Shown: in pieces, positions 14,324 to 16,124 of the stretch
How the letters are laid out: each line of letters starts with the position of its first letter
How positions within the stretch are numbered: position 1 is the stretch's first letter
NCBI GenBank assembly: GCA_910588755.1
Contig: CAJUQZ010000007.1
Location: 41,651-57,774, forward strand
DNA: 16,124 nt
Direction: 5' to 3'
Origin: an uncultured Lachnospiraceae bacterium
GTDB lineage: Bacteria; Bacillota; Clostridia; Lachnospirales; Lachnospiraceae
Program-made: the position numbers and the translations under genes
The notes under the pieces: model-generated
Told to the model about the DNA's origin: nothing
Seen by the model: the letters and a program-made list of their open reading frames with translations, nothing else
Database searches by the model: none

Positions 14324-15192
14324 TCCGTCAGCATGGCATTCATGTAGATTCTGCCCTTATACTCTGTCGCTTTTTCCTGTTCGGAAGCATTTACCTCGAT
14401 CGGGAGCGCCTTTAGCTTCACTATCATATCATCAGAAAGATAATTATAGTGCACATCCAGCTTTCTGATGTTTGGCCACGCTGGAAGCTTTTCTAGGAGC
14501 AATGCCCCGCCCTTGTCTGTCAGTGTACCGTTTGACAGATCAAGAGTGTCAAGCTGTCCCATAAACTTACTGTCAAGCACAGTCCCTGTCACCTCGTCCT
14601 GAATCTCACTGTCCGTGATGCCAAGATACGTGAGCGCCGGAAAATCCGCATGTGCCAGAAGCTCCTTAATCGTATCCACGTTCCCGTCAAACCCATAATC
14701 ATCAACGCCAATATACAGCAGAAGCTTTTTCAGTCCTGGAAGCTTTGCATTCTGTATAGACTGTATGACTTCTTTGGGCAGTCCGCCGCAGATAATGGTA
14801 AGCTCCTCTAACGTCTCATGACAGATCTCCCCAAGCGTCAACCCCATGCTGCCCTTGATGGTCAACGCCTTCAACTGCGGCATGGCCGCCCAGAGTTTGC
14901 TGTAATCCCCCTGCATAATCCATGACACCTCACACTCCTCATAGCTCATATTGCCGATAAATAACTCCTGGATATGGGAAAACTGTTCTGCATTTGCCAC
15001 GATCCCGTCAATGATTGTCTGGCAGTCCTCCTCATGTGGACCTCCCCAGTCACCTATAACCAACTCCTGCAGCTTTGGAAATTCATCGCAAGCCATAATT
15101 TCCTCAAACAAATCCTCCGGACCCTTACCCTGCTCGTACTCCTCATAATCCCAGAAGAACGTTTGTTTTCCGTCCATTTTTTCGTATTTCAT
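14320..15192 (-). CDS. STM4015 family leucine-rich-repeat protein
   Basis: 290-residue cytoplasmic protein and first gene of the operon. The N-terminal part starts MKYEKMDGKQTFFWDYEEY and is acidic. From about residue 55 onward it shows irregular leucine-rich repeats of about 24-28 residues: LQELVIGDW, IQELFIGNM, LKALTIKGS, LEELTIICG, LKKLLLYIG, LTYLGITDS, LDTLDLSNG and IRKLDVHYN. These build a curved binding surface, so the likely role is to hold a partner or substrate rather than catalyse. There is no signal peptide. The start is ATG 15192 with AGGGTG about 7 nt upstream. The extended -10 promoter at 15226-15234 precedes it. The stop overlaps mini-ORF 1 by ATGA. The family name is recognised from gene order plus the LRR content. 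Confidence 0.82.
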   Translation of the reverse strand: MKYEKMDGKQTFFWDYEEYEQGKGPEDLFEEIMACDEFPKLQELVIGDWGGPHEEDCQTIIDGIVANAEQFSHIQELFIGNMSYEECEVSWIMQGDYSKLWAAMPQLKALTIKGSMGLTLGEICHETLEELTIICGGLPKEVIQSIQNAKLPGLKKLLLYIGVDDYGFDGNVDTIKELLAHADFPALTYLGITDSEIQDEVTGTVLDSKFMGQLDTLDLSNGTLTDKGGALLLEKLPAWPNIRKLDVHYNYLSDDMIVKLKALPIEVNASEQEKATEYKGRIYMNAMLTE

Positions 15193-15206
15193 TGATACAC
15201 CCTGCC

Positions 15207-15291
15207 TTTCGATTTTATTTCCCATATTATACCACAGCTGAGGGGAGAAATCATTCACTTTCCGTTTTTTTTCGATTTCTTTTTTCGATTT
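15207..15291 (-). repeat. Three AAATCGAAA boxes flanking the operon promoter
   Basis: AAATCGAAA occurs at 15283-15291, 15270-15278 and 15207-15215 (minus strand). Two copies 13 bp apart lie upstream of the promoter and one lies between the promoter and the first gene. The region is A-rich, which raises the chance level. Possible regulator sites, for example for the neighbouring HTH protein. No gene lies in 15193-15297. Confidence 0.35.
15226..15234 (-). promoter_or_regulatory. Extended -10 promoter of the STM4015-4011 operon
   Basis: Minus strand TGG-TATAAT: exact -10 hexamer (15231-15226) with the extended TGn motif (15234-15232). No good -35 lies 17 bp upstream (ATGATT is the nearest), which suggests dependence on an activator or on the extended element. 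Confidence 0.65.
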
Positions 15292-15297
15292 TGATTT

Positions 15298-16065
15298 TTA
15301 GAATTTATAGAAGAACGTCAGCAAAGCAGGGATGTAGGAGAACGCTCCATCCAGCCGATACTTAAATACCCCTTTTTCCTCTTTGACAGTCAAAGGAATC
15401 TCTTTTAACACTGTTTCGACTTCTTCTGCCTTAAGAAAAGCTGCGGCTGCTATCTGGTCTGCGGTAACAAAACAATCGAAATCGCAAACAGTTAATCCAT
15501 GTAAAGCAAATATTGTTTTTAACACGTTCAGATTTGAAAACTGTTCCATTGTGTTCTTCAGATCGCGCATTTGCGCACCATTCGGAGTTATATATCCTTC
15601 ACCCAAGGAGAAGAAAATGGCATTATTATTTCTACCAGTGCATCCTTCTGGTTCAGAGCAGATAGATAATCCCCATGATGAAATTTGATCAATGGAATAA
15701 TCTTTTTCGTTCCAATGCAGGTTATTCTTGTATCCGTCTGTTGATGCTGCTTCGTGTAACAACGCCGCAATACGGTATGCGTTCTCAAAAGCTTTTTTCT
15801 CCGGCAGCGAAGAAAAATAATCTTTGATTCGTAAGCAAAGCGCTCCCAACCCCTCCGTTGACTTGTATCCGACAAGTTCATCAATCGAAACATCAAAGAT
15901 TTTTGCAAGATCAGGCAGATGCTGAATATCCGGACAGCATTGTGCCGCTTCCCATTTTGAAACTGCTTGGTTCGTTACACCCAGAGCGTTTGCAAGTTCT
16001 TCTTGCGTAAGGCCTTTCTGCTTTCTGAGAAAGGCAATTTGTTCATTGAGTTTTATTGTAGACAT
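15298..16065 (-). CDS. Cro/CI-family helix-turn-helix regulator
   Basis: 255-residue DNA-binding protein. The N-terminal helix-turn-helix (about 6-60) reads IAFLRKQKGLTQEELANALG followed by VTNQAVSKWE, then the usual PDIQHLPDLAKIFDVSIDELVG. The remaining 190 residues form an unrecognised domain. A segment near its end (ALHGLTVCDFDCFVTADQIAAAA) looks like a second winged-helix element, and the tail is hydrophobic. The start is ATG 16065, with AGGAAGG 9 nt upstream. An in-frame start at 16098 has no ribosome binding site. It lies directly upstream of the STM4015-4011 operon on the same strand, 105 bp apart, so it may regulate that operon. The effector is unknown. Confidence 0.88.
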   Translation of the reverse strand: MSTIKLNEQIAFLRKQKGLTQEELANALGVTNQAVSKWEAAQCCPDIQHLPDLAKIFDVSIDELVGYKSTEGLGALCLRIKDYFSSLPEKKAFENAYRIAALLHEAASTDGYKNNLHWNEKDYSIDQISSWGLSICSEPEGCTGRNNNAIFFSLGEGYITPNGAQMRDLKNTMEQFSNLNVLKTIFALHGLTVCDFDCFVTADQIAAAAFLKAEEVETVLKEIPLTVKEEKGVFKYRLDGAFSYIPALLTFFYKF

Positions 16066-16101
16066 ATGAATGCACCTTCCTAATCCCGAATTATTCACGG
16101 C

Positions 16102-16107
16102 AGTATA
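16102..16107 (-). promoter_or_regulatory. -10 box of the HTH regulator gene
   Basis: Minus strand TATACT, 37 bp upstream of the ATG. With a 17-bp spacer the -35 box would fall just outside the window, so the promoter cannot be confirmed. Confidence 0.4.
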
Positions 16108-16124
16108 AACTCACATAAAATCCG

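Overview
The window looks like a chromosomal segment from a Gram-positive anaerobe of the Clostridia, most likely Lachnospiraceae. The basis is moderate GC content, clear AGGAGG-type ribosome binding sites, consensus sigma-A promoters, a SpoIID-type protein, a VanS-like kinase with an OmpR-type regulator, and a structured RNA resembling clostridial 6S RNA. This assignment is inference from style and gene content. Every gene I can support lies on the minus strand, so transcription runs from high to low coordinates.

Layout in the direction of transcription: (1) 15298-16065, a Cro/CI-type helix-turn-helix regulator. (2) 10112-15192, a compact five-gene operon that I recognise as the STM4015, STM4014, STM4013, STM4012, STM4011 set, named after Salmonella locus tags. 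It encodes a leucine-rich-repeat protein, an ATP-grasp-like ligase, an alkaline-phosphatase/sulfatase-fold hydrolase and two radical SAM enzymes. Between the first two genes lie two extra 50-bp copies of the STM4014 5' end. They form two 17-residue mini-ORFs chained to their neighbours by ATGA overlaps. (3) 6630-10003, an OmpR-family response regulator and a large sensor kinase. (4) 3166-6504, a 1112-residue TPR-rich diguanylate cyclase with its own consensus promoter inside the end of the kinase gene. (5) about 2881-3100, a 6S-like RNA with a strong promoter and a terminator-like hairpin. (6) 1335-2822, a membrane-anchored SpoIID/LytB-domain protein with an apparent ATT start. (7) 534-1344, a YihY/BrkB-family membrane protein broken by a one-base frameshift. 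(8) 1-367, a bacteriohemerythrin cut by the window edge, with a long structured leader and an apparent loss of one iron-ligand histidine.

The most interesting part is the STM4011-4015 operon. Two radical SAM enzymes, an ATP-grasp-like ligase, a metal-dependent phospho/sulfo-hydrolase and an LRR protein look like a small-molecule or peptide tailoring pathway. I know of no established product or function. The tight coupling (ATGA overlaps, a 2-nt gap, a 35-nt gap, a 47-nt overlap) and the preserved gene order say the five proteins act together. The remaining genes are housekeeping or signalling: envelope (SpoIID, YihY), c-di-GMP synthesis (GGDEF protein), two-component sensing and oxygen or redox sensing (hemerythrin).
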